Positions 1 to 8,233 are shown, counted from the stretch's first letter. The stretch: DNA of 40,754 nt from Beggiatoa sp. (GCA_003245895.1 QKBZ01000014.1:1-40754); one strand, 5' to 3'. Numbers and translations: made by a program. Notes: generated by a model from the sequence alone, not told the origin.

Positions 1-979
1 AGCACGTCGGGCATTAGAACAGATTACGCAAGAGCAGATTAAGAAAATCAAGGATACTGCAAATTCTACTAACTCAGGTGATGAGCATAATATCGAAGGT
101 TATGTGTTGAGTACGCATATTCGTTCGTTTAAAGATATTCCTGCCAGTATTGACACAGAAATTAAGCGAATTCAGGAAAGTATCCGTTTGTTAATTCGTG
201 AAATTGCTGTGGATATTGAGGTAAATGGTGGTAATAGTGGGGCGTTATCGATAGCAGAGGATGGATCGATCCGTTATCAAGCCAATCCAAATTTACCACG
301 GGCTTTAAATGAGAAGCGAGAAGCTTTGTTAAAGGCAAATTTGAAAAGTAGTGTTTCTGTGCGTAGTGCTGCCTTGGCAGTGGAAATGTTGGCAAATATC
401 AATAATAACCTTAAAGCTCAGGCAAAAACGGCGACTACACGTCAACAGAAGCAAGCAGTCTATATGACGCAAGCAATTTATGTGTATGAAATGGCAGATA
501 TTACTTTAGAGTTGTTGAATAATCTGAAGCTAGAAGGTAAGGAAACCTTGGAACAGATGCAACAGGAGACGAACTTACGAGTAAAAACACGAGTGGCAGA
601 GATTGAGCAACAAATGCGTGAAGCAGATGCCTTGCAACGTAAAGGATTGCTGGAACCAGAGCAGGTAAAGAAAGAGAAGGACAGTCTCCAGTTAATGCGC
701 AGTGCGAATGAGCAAAGTTTACAAGCGTGGGATGAGTTAATGCAGAAAATGGGGAGTCGTGAGACTTTTTTGAATAATTTAAAAACAAAAGCTGATCTTA
801 TTAGCTACAAGCGGAATAAAGCGAAAATCCAAATTGAGACTTTACGGGATTTACAGCAAGTTGCTGAGTTGCACGATACAATTGGCAGTTTAGATACTTT
901 GTTAGCAGCCGTGTCAGATTTAGATTTGTTGGTGTTAGATGAGCAAACGGTAAGTTTGTTGTTAGGTTATAAAGAGTAA
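1..979 (+). CDS. Hypothetical coiled-coil protein, 5' end outside window
   Basis: The reading frame is open from base 2 to the TAA at 977-979. A GTG at 104 could start a 291-residue product, but 34 further codons upstream are also open and no ribosome binding site precedes 104, so the gene very probably begins before the window. The product is soluble, without a signal peptide or membrane segment. It is rich in Lys, Glu, Gln and Leu, with long heptad-like stretches (about residues 140-250 counted from the GTG) that suggest an extended helical coiled coil. I recognise no catalytic motif or family. The next gene on the same strand starts 128 bp downstream, and a weak inverted repeat (AGGATAT/ATATCCT, 1005-1030) lies between them. 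A scaffold or structural protein is possible; the function is unknown. Confidence 0.8.
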   Translation, partial: ARRALEQITQEQIKKIKDTANSTNSGDEHNIEGYVLSTHIRSFKDIPASIDTEIKRIQESIRLLIREIAVDIEVNGGNSGALSIAEDGSIRYQANPNLPRALNEKREALLKANLKSSVSVRSAALAVEMLANINNNLKAQAKTATTRQQKQAVYMTQAIYVYEMADITLELLNNLKLEGKETLEQMQQETNLRVKTRVAEIEQQMREADALQRKGLLEPEQVKKEKDSLQLMRSANEQSLQAWDELMQKMGSRETFLNNLKTKADLISYKRNKAKIQIETLRDLQQVAELHDTIGSLDTLLAAVSDLDLLVLDEQTVSLLLGYKE

Positions 980-1107
980 ATATTTAGAGCAAGATAATGT
1001 ATGTAGGATATGCTGAAGAAAGTATATCCTATATATTTATTATTGATCTGCGCATTAATTTTGCGTTCTCTATTAGAATAGTTATTTTTGAATGAGGCTT
1101 TAAAATA

Positions 1108-2385
1108 ATGCTGAATAAATGCACTTATTTTTTGATATGTTTTTTATATTTTTTTACTTCAGTTGTTCAAGCAGAAAATTTATATGATAAATATAGGGGG
1201 ATAATGGGCAATAATGATACTCCGGCTCCTGTATCTAATTCTAAGGGTTGGCAAAGTATCGCTAGTGAATTACAAGCAATTGCAGTGATGGAAAGAGGCT
1301 TTTTTGAAAAGACGCCAGAATTTCAGGCGCGCAGGGATAAAGCAATTCAAACATTAGAAATGCGAATCAAAAATGCAGCCAAAAAAGTTGATAAAACACT
1401 TCAAGCTGGAACTGTGACCATGACTCAATATGACCCCGATAAGGAGTTATTAAGTGTTGATGTTAGTTGGGAACCAGAAGTTGAAAAAGTATTGAAGGAT
1501 ATTACAAAAATTAAGCAAGGTTCGATTCAAATAGGGACAGGCGTAGCTAAGTCTATTTTTGGTCAACAAGCTACTCAGCCATTATTTGTAACTGTTATGT
1601 GGGATGAAAATTCACTGAGTTTGCAAAAAGCTTCAGTATTTGTTGATGGAAAATTTTTTCCATTGTTAGGCAGTTCGTTTCGAGATTGTAATCATTGCCC
1701 TGAAATGGTTTGGATACCGGCAATGGACAATTTTACGATAGGTAGTCCATCGAATGAGAAAGGGCGAGGTAGTAATGAGACTCAAAAATCGGGGATACAG
1801 ATGATGCGGTTTGCGATAGGTAAGTATGAAGTGACCTTTGCTGAATATGACCGATTTGCAGAAGCAACAGGACTTGCAAAGCCCAATGATCAAGGTTGGG
1901 GGCGAGATAATCGACCAGTGATAAATGTTAGTTGGTTAGATGCAGGTGCGTATGCCAAGTGGCTAAGTGAGCAAACGGGATATACTTATCGTTTACCAAC
2001 AGAAGCAGAATGGGAATATGCAGCACGAGGTCGAACACAGACTGTTTATTGGTGGGGTAATAAAGTTAAACAGAATAATGCAAATTGTGACGGTTGTGGT
2101 AGTCGATGGGATAAGAAACAGACTGGGTCAGTAGGTTCTTTTTCGGCAAATGTATACGGATTATACGATGTACATGGTAATGTATGGGAATGGACATGTT
2201 CGGCTTATACAGAGCGTTACAATGGTGCTGAGAGCCATTGTGATGGGAGTAATGAGGGACGTCGAGTGTTGCGGGGCGGCTCTTGGTACGATCTCCCTAC
2301 TATCCTTCGCGCTGCCTCCCGTGGCAGAAAAAGCTTAGATAGCACATTCAGCAATTATGGTTTCCGTTTAGTTCGATTGCCTTAA
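1108..2385 (+). CDS. Exported SUMF1/FGE-domain protein, probable DGR target
   Basis: 425 residues. The N-terminus (about 1-22) is a signal peptide ending VVQA, so the protein is exported. Residues ~60-185 form an unrecognised region. A CxxCPEMVWIP lead-in at ~194 opens a formylglycine-generating-enzyme-like (SUMF1, C-type-lectin fold) domain to the C-terminus, with the family motifs RLPTEAEWEYAARG, GNVWEW, RVLRGGSW and YGFRLV. The two catalytic cysteines of true FGE, which follow the GGS motif, are absent, so it is unlikely to modify sulfatases and more likely acts as a binding domain. Codons 391-415 differ sharply in composition from the rest of the gene: 12 of 25 end in C, against 3 of the preceding 25. 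Nine positions where paralogous templates typically carry AAC read NNC here (TAC, CTC, ATC, TCC, GGC, AGC, AGC, TTC, AGC). That pattern is expected of an adenine-mutagenised DGR variable region. The start ATG is the one that gives the signal peptide. Confidence 0.9.
   Translation: MLNKCTYFLICFLYFFTSVVQAENLYDKYRGIMGNNDTPAPVSNSKGWQSIASELQAIAVMERGFFEKTPEFQARRDKAIQTLEMRIKNAAKKVDKTLQAGTVTMTQYDPDKELLSVDVSWEPEVEKVLKDITKIKQGSIQIGTGVAKSIFGQQATQPLFVTVMWDENSLSLQKASVFVDGKFFPLLGSSFRDCNHCPEMVWIPAMDNFTIGSPSNEKGRGSNETQKSGIQMMRFAIGKYEVTFAEYDRFAEATGLAKPNDQGWGRDNRPVINVSWLDAGAYAKWLSEQTGYTYRLPTEAEWEYAARGRTQTVYWWGNKVKQNNANCDGCGSRWDKKQTGSVGSFSANVYGLYDVHGNVWEWTCSAYTERYNGAESHCDGSNEGRRVLRGGSWYDLPTILRAASRGRKSLDSTFSNYGFRLVRLP
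2271..2373 (+). other. Putative DGR variable region (VR)
   Basis: This is the last third of the SUMF1 domain, from the RGGSW motif to GFRLV. It is C-rich where the gene body is A/T- and G-rich, and the unusual codons sit at surface positions of the C-type-lectin fold that are diversified in known DGR targets. A template repeat with adenines at the varied sites and a reverse transcriptase would be required; neither is visible in the window. The assignment rests on the codon pattern alone. Confidence 0.55.
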
Positions 2386-2587
2386 AAGCTGTCTAGTAAA
2401 TCAATACTTTGAATAGTTTTTTAAAGCATCTGGAAAAATCAATGAGCCACAGGATTTTATTGTAAGTTATTGAAATTTATGTTTTTTATCAAAAACTGTC
2501 CGAACCATTGAGCTAAATCACGCCGTATCTTTTGATTCCTCCCCTCCCCTGAATCACAAAGAAATTCGTAATAACCAGAAAGAGATT

Positions 2588-3364
2588 GTGTGGTTTCAAG
2601 CAGAGCAGCCTGCTAAAACACCGCTTGCGTTAATTTACCTACACGGCTTTTCTGGCTCTCGTGGTGAAATGATGCCAGTGGGAAACATTGTGGCAAAGGC
2701 ATTACATGCGAATATTTTTTACACCCGCTTTACTGGGCATGGTCGAGATGGAAATGCACTCGCGGCGGCAACGGTCAATGATTTCGTTAATGACACAGTG
2801 GAAGCTTTGACTATAGGCCGTCAGATTGGGGAAAAACTGATTGTGATTGGCGTTTCAACTGGCGGAACCTTTGCTACTTGGCTAGCGACTTATGAGCAAT
2901 CTCCCGATATTGCAGCGTTTATTCTTATTTCTCCCAATTTTGGATTACAAGATCAAAGAAGTGAAGTGTTAACGTGGCCGTGGGCTGAATATTACGCGCC
3001 ATTATTAGCCGGAGAAGTGCTTTCGTGGCCACCTGCAAACGCATTACATGCGCAATATTGGACATTGAGTTATCCAGTGATCTCTTTGATACCGATGATG
3101 GGACTGGTAAAAACGGTTCGGGATGCTGATTTTAATACGCTGACTCAACCCTTTTTATTCGTTTTTTCAGCACACGATAAGCTGATCGATGTCCAACGCA
3201 CGGAAAATATATTTAACCAGCTAGCCTCATCCTATAAGCAAAAAATTGTTTTTGAACACTCGCAAGATGCAGATAACCATATACTTGCTGGAGATGCTTT
3301 ATCGCCAGACAGTACAGAATTGCTTGCGCAACAGATTATCCAGTATATTAAAAGCCTTCCCTAA
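2588..3364 (+). CDS. Alpha/beta hydrolase, N-terminus uncertain
   Basis: 258 residues from a GTG start. An alpha/beta-hydrolase fold is indicated by the oxyanion-hole motif YLHGFSGSRGE (~residues 17-27), the nucleophile elbow GVSTGG (Gly-x-Ser-x-Gly, ~residue 97), a late acidic residue in FSAHDKLID, and a histidine in DADNHIL as the charge relay. The substrate is unknown; a carboxylesterase or lysophospholipase-like role is possible. The frame is open upstream of the GTG back to a TGA at 2471. The upstream translation (ending EIRNNQKEIVWFQ) reads like real protein sequence leading into the domain, but contains no ATG. No good ribosome binding site precedes 2588. The gene may be 5'-truncated, or may use a rare start. 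It stands alone between the SUMF1 gene and ntrB. Confidence 0.75.
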   Translation: MWFQAEQPAKTPLALIYLHGFSGSRGEMMPVGNIVAKALHANIFYTRFTGHGRDGNALAAATVNDFVNDTVEALTIGRQIGEKLIVIGVSTGGTFATWLATYEQSPDIAAFILISPNFGLQDQRSEVLTWPWAEYYAPLLAGEVLSWPPANALHAQYWTLSYPVISLIPMMGLVKTVRDADFNTLTQPFLFVFSAHDKLIDVQRTENIFNQLASSYKQKIVFEHSQDADNHILAGDALSPDSTELLAQQIIQYIKSLP

Positions 3365-3471
3365 TGCCCTCTCAAGCGAAGGCATACCGCTACGGATGCC
3401 CACGCAAGGCGCATGTGAACTAGAAAATCCACGCTTTAATCCAATCCCCACCCTTGTCACCCTCCCCAACA

Positions 3472-3488
3472 TGCACCATGATAGGGCA
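3472..3488 (+). promoter_or_regulatory. Putative NtrC binding site (enhancer)
   Basis: TGCACCATGATAGGGCA matches the NtrC consensus TGCACYA-N3-TRGTGCA at 13 of 14 specified positions. It is centred about 120 bp upstream of the inferred start of the sigma-54 transcript for ntrBC, a normal enhancer distance. Confidence 0.6.
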
Positions 3489-3573
3489 TGCTGACGCGAT
3501 AAAATCCCCCCGTTTTACCGCCTTGTATTGCAAATACAATGAAAAATCAGCTTATTAACCTTAAAAACTAGAG

Positions 3574-3589
3574 CGGTATAGATATTGCT
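3574..3589 (+). promoter_or_regulatory. Putative sigma-54 promoter of ntrBC
   Basis: CGGTATAGATATTGCT has the invariant GG and GC doublets exactly 10 bp apart and a full TTGC -12 element followed by T. The -24 element (CGGTAT) is a weaker match to TGGCAC. The start of transcription would fall near 3600, just before the ntrB ATG at 3620. Confidence 0.5.
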
Positions 3590-3619
3590 CAAGGCCAATA
3601 CACTCGTGAGAGACGCAAC

Positions 3620-4684
3620 ATGATTGACTCTAGGCAGGCTGCATTGATTCTGGATAATCTCGCAGCGGCGGTTTTGTGGTTTAACGTCAACTTGAAATTA
3701 CGGACGCTGAATCCAGCAGCCGAAGCTTTATTAGAAATCAGTGCTAAACAAGCCTGTGGTATGCGAGCAGAACAATTGTTTCCGCATACAGGGAGCTGTC
3801 ATGAGGCGTTAAGCCGTGCTTTAGACAATCGTTATTGTGTCACCGAGCGCGGTTTACGTTTGCACTTATTTAGTGCGCGTATTATTACCGTTGACTGCAC
3901 AATTACGCCTGTCGTTCAAGAACACCGTTTGCGCGGTATTTTGGTTGAGTTAACGCAGATCGACCAGCATTTGCGAGTAACACGAGAAGAAAACTTATTA
4001 TTACAACAACAAGCAGCACGTAGCGTGATTCGCGGCCTTGCGCATGAGATTAAAAATCCCTTGGGTGGCTTACGCGGTGCGGCGCAGTTGTTAGAACGCG
4101 AACTGCCCGATCCCAGTTTGCGCGAATATACCGACATTATTATTGGTGAAGCGGATCGGCTACAGAACTTATTAAACCGGATGTTGTTGCCACAAGGCAC
4201 TTCGCATAAAAAACGCGCCAACATTCATCAAATTATTGTTCGCGTGAGTCAAATTATCAGCTCAGAACCTGAATTTGGGGTCAATATTGAATACGACTTT
4301 GATCCCAGTATTCCTGAACTGTGGTTAGACCCAGATCAAATTATTCAAGCCTTGTTAAACATCATGCGCAATGCGGCGCAGGCTTTAAACGGGCTGGGCA
4401 AAATTCAACTTTGCACCCGCATTCAGCGACATATGACCTTAGGCGGCCGCCATCATCGATTATTAGTGCGGATTGACGTGCGTGATAATGGGCCAGGGGT
4501 TCCGGCACATTTAATCGATCAAATTTTTTACCCACTAGTGACCAGTCGCGCCGAAGGAACAGGCTTGGGATTATCAATTGCACAATCATTAGTCAATCAG
4601 CATGGCGGCTTGATTGAATGCAGCAGTCAGCCGGGTGATACCGTTTTTACTATCTGGCTGCCAATGGAGCTTGAACGAGCATGA
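3620..4684 (+). CDS. glnL: Nitrogen regulation sensor histidine kinase NtrB
   Basis: 354 residues, normal length for NtrB/NRII. The protein is soluble, with no membrane segments. An N-terminal PAS domain (~5-115) is followed by the HisKA domain with the H box GLAHEIKNPLGG (phospho-acceptor His142) and the HATPase domain with the N box (NIMRNAAQAL), DNGPGVP and GTGLGLS. In the known pathway it phosphorylates NtrC when nitrogen is limiting and acts as a phosphatase when bound by PII. The 3' end overlaps ntrC by 4 bp (ATGA), implying translational coupling. Upstream are an NtrC-type enhancer and a sigma-54 promoter, suggesting autoactivation. No glnA or other nitrogen gene lies next to it here. 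Confidence 0.95.
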   Translation: MIDSRQAALILDNLAAAVLWFNVNLKLRTLNPAAEALLEISAKQACGMRAEQLFPHTGSCHEALSRALDNRYCVTERGLRLHLFSARIITVDCTITPVVQEHRLRGILVELTQIDQHLRVTREENLLLQQQAARSVIRGLAHEIKNPLGGLRGAAQLLERELPDPSLREYTDIIIGEADRLQNLLNRMLLPQGTSHKKRANIHQIIVRVSQIISSEPEFGVNIEYDFDPSIPELWLDPDQIIQALLNIMRNAAQALNGLGKIQLCTRIQRHMTLGGRHHRLLVRIDVRDNGPGVPAHLIDQIFYPLVTSRAEGTGLGLSIAQSLVNQHGGLIECSSQPGDTVFTIWLPMELERA

Positions 4685-6105
4685 GCAAACGCGGAGAAGT
4701 TTGGGTTATTGATGACGATAAATCCATTCGCTGGGTGTTAGAAAAAGCCTTAAATCAAACTGAAGTCAATGTGACCTGTTTTGATAATGCTAATGGCATT
4801 TTGACCCGCTTAGGGCAGCAAGGAACGCCGCCTGATGTGATTTTGTCTGATATTCGCATGCCCGGTTTAGATGGCTTAACCTTATTAGAAAAGATTAATA
4901 ATTTATATCCGAATTTACCTGTGATTATTATGACGGCGTTTTCTGACTTGGAAAGCGCAGTGTCTGCGTATCAAGGCGGCGCGTTTGAGTATCTGCCTAA
5001 GCCGTTTGATGTCGATGAGGCGGTGGATTTGGTGCAGCGAGCGTTGCAACGCAGTGCGGAGAATAATCGGCAGTCGCCAGAGGTTGAAGAAACGCCGATT
5101 CAAGCCAGCGAAATCATTGGCTCTGCCCCTGCAATGCAAGAGGTTTTCCGCGCCATCGGTCGCTTGTCGCGCTCGAATATCACGGTATTAATTACCGGCG
5201 AATCAGGTACGGGTAAAGAATTGGTTGCACGCGCTTTGCACCGTCATAGCCCGCGTGCGGATCATCCGTTTATTGCCTTGAATACTGCTGCGATTCCGCG
5301 TGAGTTGTTAGAGTCTGAGTTATTCGGGCATGAACGTGGCGCGTTTACCGGTGCGCTAAGCCAGCGACATGGGCGCTTTGAACAAGCCGACGGCGGCACC
5401 TTATTTTTAGATGAAATTGGCGACATGCCTGCCGAGTTGCAGACCCGCCTGCTGCGCGTGTTAGCCGATGGCACGTTTTTCCGTGTTGGTGGTCATACTG
5501 CGATTAAGGTGGATGTGCGCATTATCGCGGCAACACATCAGAATTTAGAAGCGCGAGTGCAAGAAGGTGTGTTTCGTGAAGATTTATTTCACCGTTTAAA
5601 TGTAATTCGCATTCATATCCCGCCCTTGCGCAAACGGCGCGAGGATATTCCGTCCTTAATGCGGCATTTCTTGCTGGCAGCGGCGAAAGAGTTAAAAGTC
5701 GAGCCGAAAAATTTAGTCAGTGAAACCGAGCGTTATTTAACCCAGTTGGAATGGCCGGGTAATGTGCGTCAGTTAGAAAATGCCTGTCGTTGGCTGACGG
5801 TGATGGCTTCAGGGCAAGATATTTTATTAGATGATTTGCCGCCAGAGTTGCGCCAGAAATTAGCCGAAACAGAGACAGCATTGGACTGGGAGCAAGCCTT
5901 ACAACAGTGGACAGAACAGCGTTTAATTTCGGGGCGACGTTCTTTGTTAGATGAGGCGTTACCGCGTTTTGAGTCGGTGATGATTCAGGCTGCGTTAAAA
6001 TATACTGGCGGGCGGCGACAAGAGGCAGCGCGTTTATTGGGCTGGGGACGCAATACGCTGACACGCAAGATTAAAGAATTGGGGATGGAAGATACAGACG
6101 ATTAA
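4681..6105 (+). CDS. glnG: Nitrogen regulator NtrC, sigma-54 activator
   Basis: 474 residues, full length. A receiver domain (1-~125) carries the phospho-acceptor Asp57 in VILSDIRMPGLDG. The central AAA+ sigma-54 interaction domain (~145-375) has Walker A GESGTGKE (Lys179), the sigma-54-contacting GAFTGA loop (220-225), Walker B GGTLFLDEIGD and the arginine-finger region. The C-terminal Fis-type helix-turn-helix (QEAARLLGWGRNTLTRKIKEL) binds DNA. When phosphorylated by NtrB it would oligomerise and open sigma-54 promoters of nitrogen-assimilation genes. It is the second gene of the ntrBC operon. A hairpin at 6119-6143 follows the stop codon. Confidence 0.97.
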   Translation: MSKRGEVWVIDDDKSIRWVLEKALNQTEVNVTCFDNANGILTRLGQQGTPPDVILSDIRMPGLDGLTLLEKINNLYPNLPVIIMTAFSDLESAVSAYQGGAFEYLPKPFDVDEAVDLVQRALQRSAENNRQSPEVEETPIQASEIIGSAPAMQEVFRAIGRLSRSNITVLITGESGTGKELVARALHRHSPRADHPFIALNTAAIPRELLESELFGHERGAFTGALSQRHGRFEQADGGTLFLDEIGDMPAELQTRLLRVLADGTFFRVGGHTAIKVDVRIIAATHQNLEARVQEGVFREDLFHRLNVIRIHIPPLRKRREDIPSLMRHFLLAAAKELKVEPKNLVSETERYLTQLEWPGNVRQLENACRWLTVMASGQDILLDDLPPELRQKLAETETALDWEQALQQWTEQRLISGRRSLLDEALPRFESVMIQAALKYTGGRRQEAARLLGWGRNTLTRKIKELGMEDTDD

Positions 6106-6118
6106 TTGGATTTTTCTA

Positions 6119-6143
6119 GCTCCCACGCGCTTTGCGTGGGAGC
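6119..6143 (+). repeat. Hairpin after ntrC, core of repeat family D
   Basis: A perfect 10-bp stem, GCTCCCACGC and GCGTGGGAGC, encloses a 5-base loop (GCTTT). No T-run follows, so it is not a classical intrinsic terminator, although it sits where ntrBC transcription should end. The same CCCACGCGCTTTGCGTGGG core occurs at the right edge of the window (40577 onward). Confidence 0.7.
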
Positions 6144-6183
6144 AAGTCTTGACGCGCCTGCGTCACGCGTTCATCACGATCAG

Positions 6184-6390
6184 CTATGCCTGATCTGTCG
6201 GTGCTGATTTAGTTTTACAAGTCGAAATCCCCAACGGCAAATACGCAGGACAAAAACCGATTGCACCTGTGGCAATAGGCACAATACCAATTAAGCCCCA
6301 CCAACTTTGAAAATACGCGCCCACGGCTAAAATCGCGACACCTGCCACTACACGAATAATCCGTTCTACACTACCGACATTAGGTTTCAT
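6184..6390 (-). CDS. Small DUF2892-type inner membrane protein
   Basis: 68 residues with a GSVERIIRVVAG N-terminal helix and two hydrophobic segments (~12-28 and ~32-48), the second followed by GFCPAYLPLGISTCKT. This is the layout of the DUF2892 family (YgaP C-terminal-like, two transmembrane helices, conserved CPxYxxxGxxTC). Some relatives are joined to rhodanese domains and linked to sulfur metabolism; this one stands alone. It is transcribed convergently to ntrC. An AGGAG motif (reading on the minus strand) lies about 7 bases before the ATG at 6390. Its role is not established. Confidence 0.8.
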   Translation of the reverse strand: MKPNVGSVERIIRVVAGVAILAVGAYFQSWWGLIGIVPIATGAIGFCPAYLPLGISTCKTKSAPTDQA

Positions 6391-6440
6391 TCCTTAATTC
6401 TCCTGCTATTCATCCAAAGTATTGTCAAAAAATATGCTTG

Positions 6441-6504
6441 TAGGTCGCATAAGCGAAACGTCATGCGACATTTACGGCGGATGATGCTCCGCTTATCCGC
6501 CCTA
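6441..6504. repeat. Palindromic repeat, family A
   Basis: TAGGTCGCATAAGCG...CGTCATGCGAC followed by GGCGGATGATG...CTTATCCGCCCTA. Two imperfect arms begin with TAGG and end with CCTA. The element belongs to the same family as 12863-12894, 17655-17683, 39056-39153 and 40450-40481. Confidence 0.65.
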
Positions 6505-6793
6505 CGAAAATCTTTTACTTTTTTAAGTGCTGTTGCTGTATTTAAGAAAATGCTAATACTGTGTTAAGTGTGGTCAGTATGAACAAACTCAAGCATGTGT
6601 TGCTCAGAATCCGAGCAAAACCACCGTCTATACCGCTTGAGACAAACCTCTGGCGCGAATGGCGTATAAGCTGCATAAGCTTGTTTAATGTACTGCCCTT
6701 GTAGTCTGAGTATTTATCGTCACATATACGATTTTTGAAAATTTAGTTAAACTGAAGACAATAATTTAATTTTTTTCTGAAGGGAGCAATTTC
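6505..6793. other. Intergenic region before gspG
   Basis: About 290 bp, AT-rich, without an open frame that I can support. It must hold the gspG promoter; I could not identify one with confidence. A good Shine-Dalgarno sequence (GAAGGGAGC) lies just before the gspG ATG. Confidence 0.4.
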
Positions 6794-7201
6794 ATGCTAC
6801 GCAACCAAACCCGTAAACAATACGGTTTTACTTTGATTGAGTTATTGATTGTAATGGCCATTTTAGGCATGTTGGCTGCTATCGTAGGCCCTACTGTCAT
6901 CAATCGTTTTGGTGAATCACAAGTCTCTGCGGCACGTAACCAGTTAAAAGCGTTTGAAACCGCATTAGATACCCACCGCTTAGATACCGGCAAATACCCC
7001 AGTGCTTTAGATGGCTTGTTGAAAAACACCACCAATAGCCCTCGCTGGCGCGGGCCTTATATTAAGGCTGAAAATATGCCTAAAGACCCTTGGGGGAGTG
7101 ATTACAAATACAAACCTTCTGGACAGACTTATCAAATCTGTTCTTTAGGCGCGAATGCTGCGGAAGGTGGCGACGGCGATGATGCGGATATTTGCTTATA
7201 A
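6794..7201 (+). CDS. gspG: Type II secretion major pseudopilin GspG
   Basis: 135 residues. The short basic leader ends in Gly, followed by FTLIELLIVMAILGMLAAIVGP, the prepilin peptidase site and hydrophobic alpha1-N helix with the conserved Glu at +5. The C-terminal half contains the GspG signatures (GKYPSALDGL, WRGPYIK, PKDPWGSDYKYKPSG) and an Asp-rich tail (GGDGDDADI) matching the calcium-binding loop. It is the main subunit of the type II secretion pseudopilus, processed by the GspO/PilD peptidase at the inner membrane. The SD sequence GAAGGGAGC supports the ATG at 6794. gspH follows after a repeat element. Confidence 0.95.
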   Translation: MLRNQTRKQYGFTLIELLIVMAILGMLAAIVGPTVINRFGESQVSAARNQLKAFETALDTHRLDTGKYPSALDGLLKNTTNSPRWRGPYIKAENMPKDPWGSDYKYKPSGQTYQICSLGANAAEGGDGDDADICL

Positions 7202-7240
7202 GTTTTAAGCGTCGGCTCGAATATGCCTGCTGTCACATTG

Positions 7241-7344
7241 TAGGGTGGAATAGCGTAGCGTATTCCACCATAACACTCTGCAAGTAACTTAGTAAAAGCA
7301 GGTAATAAGCCTCATGGTGGAATACGCTGCGCTATTCCACCCTA
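7241..7344. repeat. Palindromic repeat element, family B (copy 1)
   Basis: About 104 bp. Terminal inverted repeats TAGGGTGGAATAGCG and CGCTATTCCACCCTA each form part of a smaller hairpin (TGGAATAnGC...GCGTATTCCA). The centre is AT-rich. Copies 2 and 3 are at 12910-13016 and 33592-33698. The element resembles a non-autonomous MITE or large REP. Here it sits between gspG and gspH, within what would be one operon. Confidence 0.85.
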
Positions 7345-7362
7345 CATCCCAAAAATAAAGCT

Positions 7363-7857
7363 ATGAATAACGCACCACGCCTACGCTCACAACGCGGCTT
7401 TACCCTGATCGAACTGGTGGTCGTAATGGCCATTATTGCCACTGCCGTCGCGCTAGTCGTACCACAATTAAGCAGTGGCGAAGGGGTAAAACTAGAAGCG
7501 CAAGTGCGTGATTTAATGGCGGTGTTAAACCATGCCCGTCGCACCTCAATTATTAAAAGCAGAACCATAACCATTTTGTTACAACGTGGTCGCGAGGCGA
7601 ATGAACCCTCGTTAACCCGATTACCGGATCGCTGGGAAAGCCGAGGCGCGAAACTAAAATGGGCAAAAGATAACGAATTTTTAGGTTCTTTAAAGGTCAC
7701 GTTTTATCCCACAGGTGGCTGCTCTGGCGGCACATTGTTAATGATTCAATACGGCATTCAAGCTCGCGTTGAAATAAACAGCATGACCTGCAAAATGCAA
7801 GTGGACTATGAAGCAGCAGACCCTGATGACGACATGGACAGCGAAGAACGTGAATAA
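7363..7857 (+). CDS. gspH: Type II secretion minor pseudopilin GspH
   Basis: 164 residues. Leader MNNAPRLRSQRG, then FTLIELVVVMAIIATAVALVVP, the type IV pilin-like cleavage site and helix with Glu+5. The following EAQVRDLMAVLNHARRTSIIKSR matches the GspH/FimT core. The C-terminal part has two cysteines (GGCSGG and MTCKM). GspH is one of the minor pseudopilins of the type II secretion pseudopilus tip. The gene overlaps the likely start of gspI by 8 bp. Confidence 0.92.
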   Translation: MNNAPRLRSQRGFTLIELVVVMAIIATAVALVVPQLSSGEGVKLEAQVRDLMAVLNHARRTSIIKSRTITILLQRGREANEPSLTRLPDRWESRGAKLKWAKDNEFLGSLKVTFYPTGGCSGGTLLMIQYGIQARVEINSMTCKMQVDYEAADPDDDMDSEERE

Positions 7858-8233
7858 TACACGCACACAGCAAGGCTTTACCTTGTTAGAAATCATGCTG
7901 GCCTTAGTCATCGTCGGTTTAGCCTTAGGCACTACTTTTAGTTTATTAGCCGCCAGTAAACGGTTGGCCTTTAGTGCCTCCGCTGCCATGCAAGAAAGCT
8001 TATTTCTACGCGCAGCGGTCAATATTGGGCAAATTGAAGACGAACCGGACTATCCTGAATACCCTGACCAATTTGCCTTAGAAATCAAAAAAGAACCTGA
8101 AGACGTTTTAGAAGCACCTGACCGGCAAACACAGAAAATTCAACTGGGCTTAGAACCCTTTGTCATTGTTGACCCTGCAACCGGTTTACGTTTAGAAACC
8201 CTACGTTGGAAAAAATTAGACGTTGCGCAATGA
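7850..8233 (+). CDS. gspI: Type II secretion minor pseudopilin GspI
   Basis: Product of ~127 residues from the GTG at 7850: MNNTRTQQG, then FTLLEIMLALVIVGLALGTTFSLLAA, a prepilin leader and helix with Glu+5. In-frame ATGs at 7808 and 7826 lie inside gspH and would give longer leaders. The GTG at 7850 overlaps the gspH stop, has GAAG a few bases upstream and gives a normal leader length, so I prefer it. The remainder (residues ~45-127) fits the GspI domain. The stop overlaps the gspJ start as ATGA. Confidence 0.88.
   Translation: MNNTRTQQGFTLLEIMLALVIVGLALGTTFSLLAASKRLAFSASAAMQESLFLRAAVNIGQIEDEPDYPEYPDQFALEIKKEPEDVLEAPDRQTQKIQLGLEPFVIVDPATGLRLETLRWKKLDVAQ

Noticed and set aside
1108-2385. True formylglycine-generating (sulfatase-activating) activity
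   Set aside because: Both catalytic cysteines that follow the GGS motif in FGE are absent.
3246-3494. 82-codon frame overlapping the hydrolase end and the ntrB upstream region
   Set aside because: Overlaps the hydrolase in another frame and runs through the NtrC site; no SD or recognisable protein features.
6119-6143. Classical intrinsic terminator after ntrC
   Set aside because: The stem is strong but no T-run follows; it fits the family D repeat core better.
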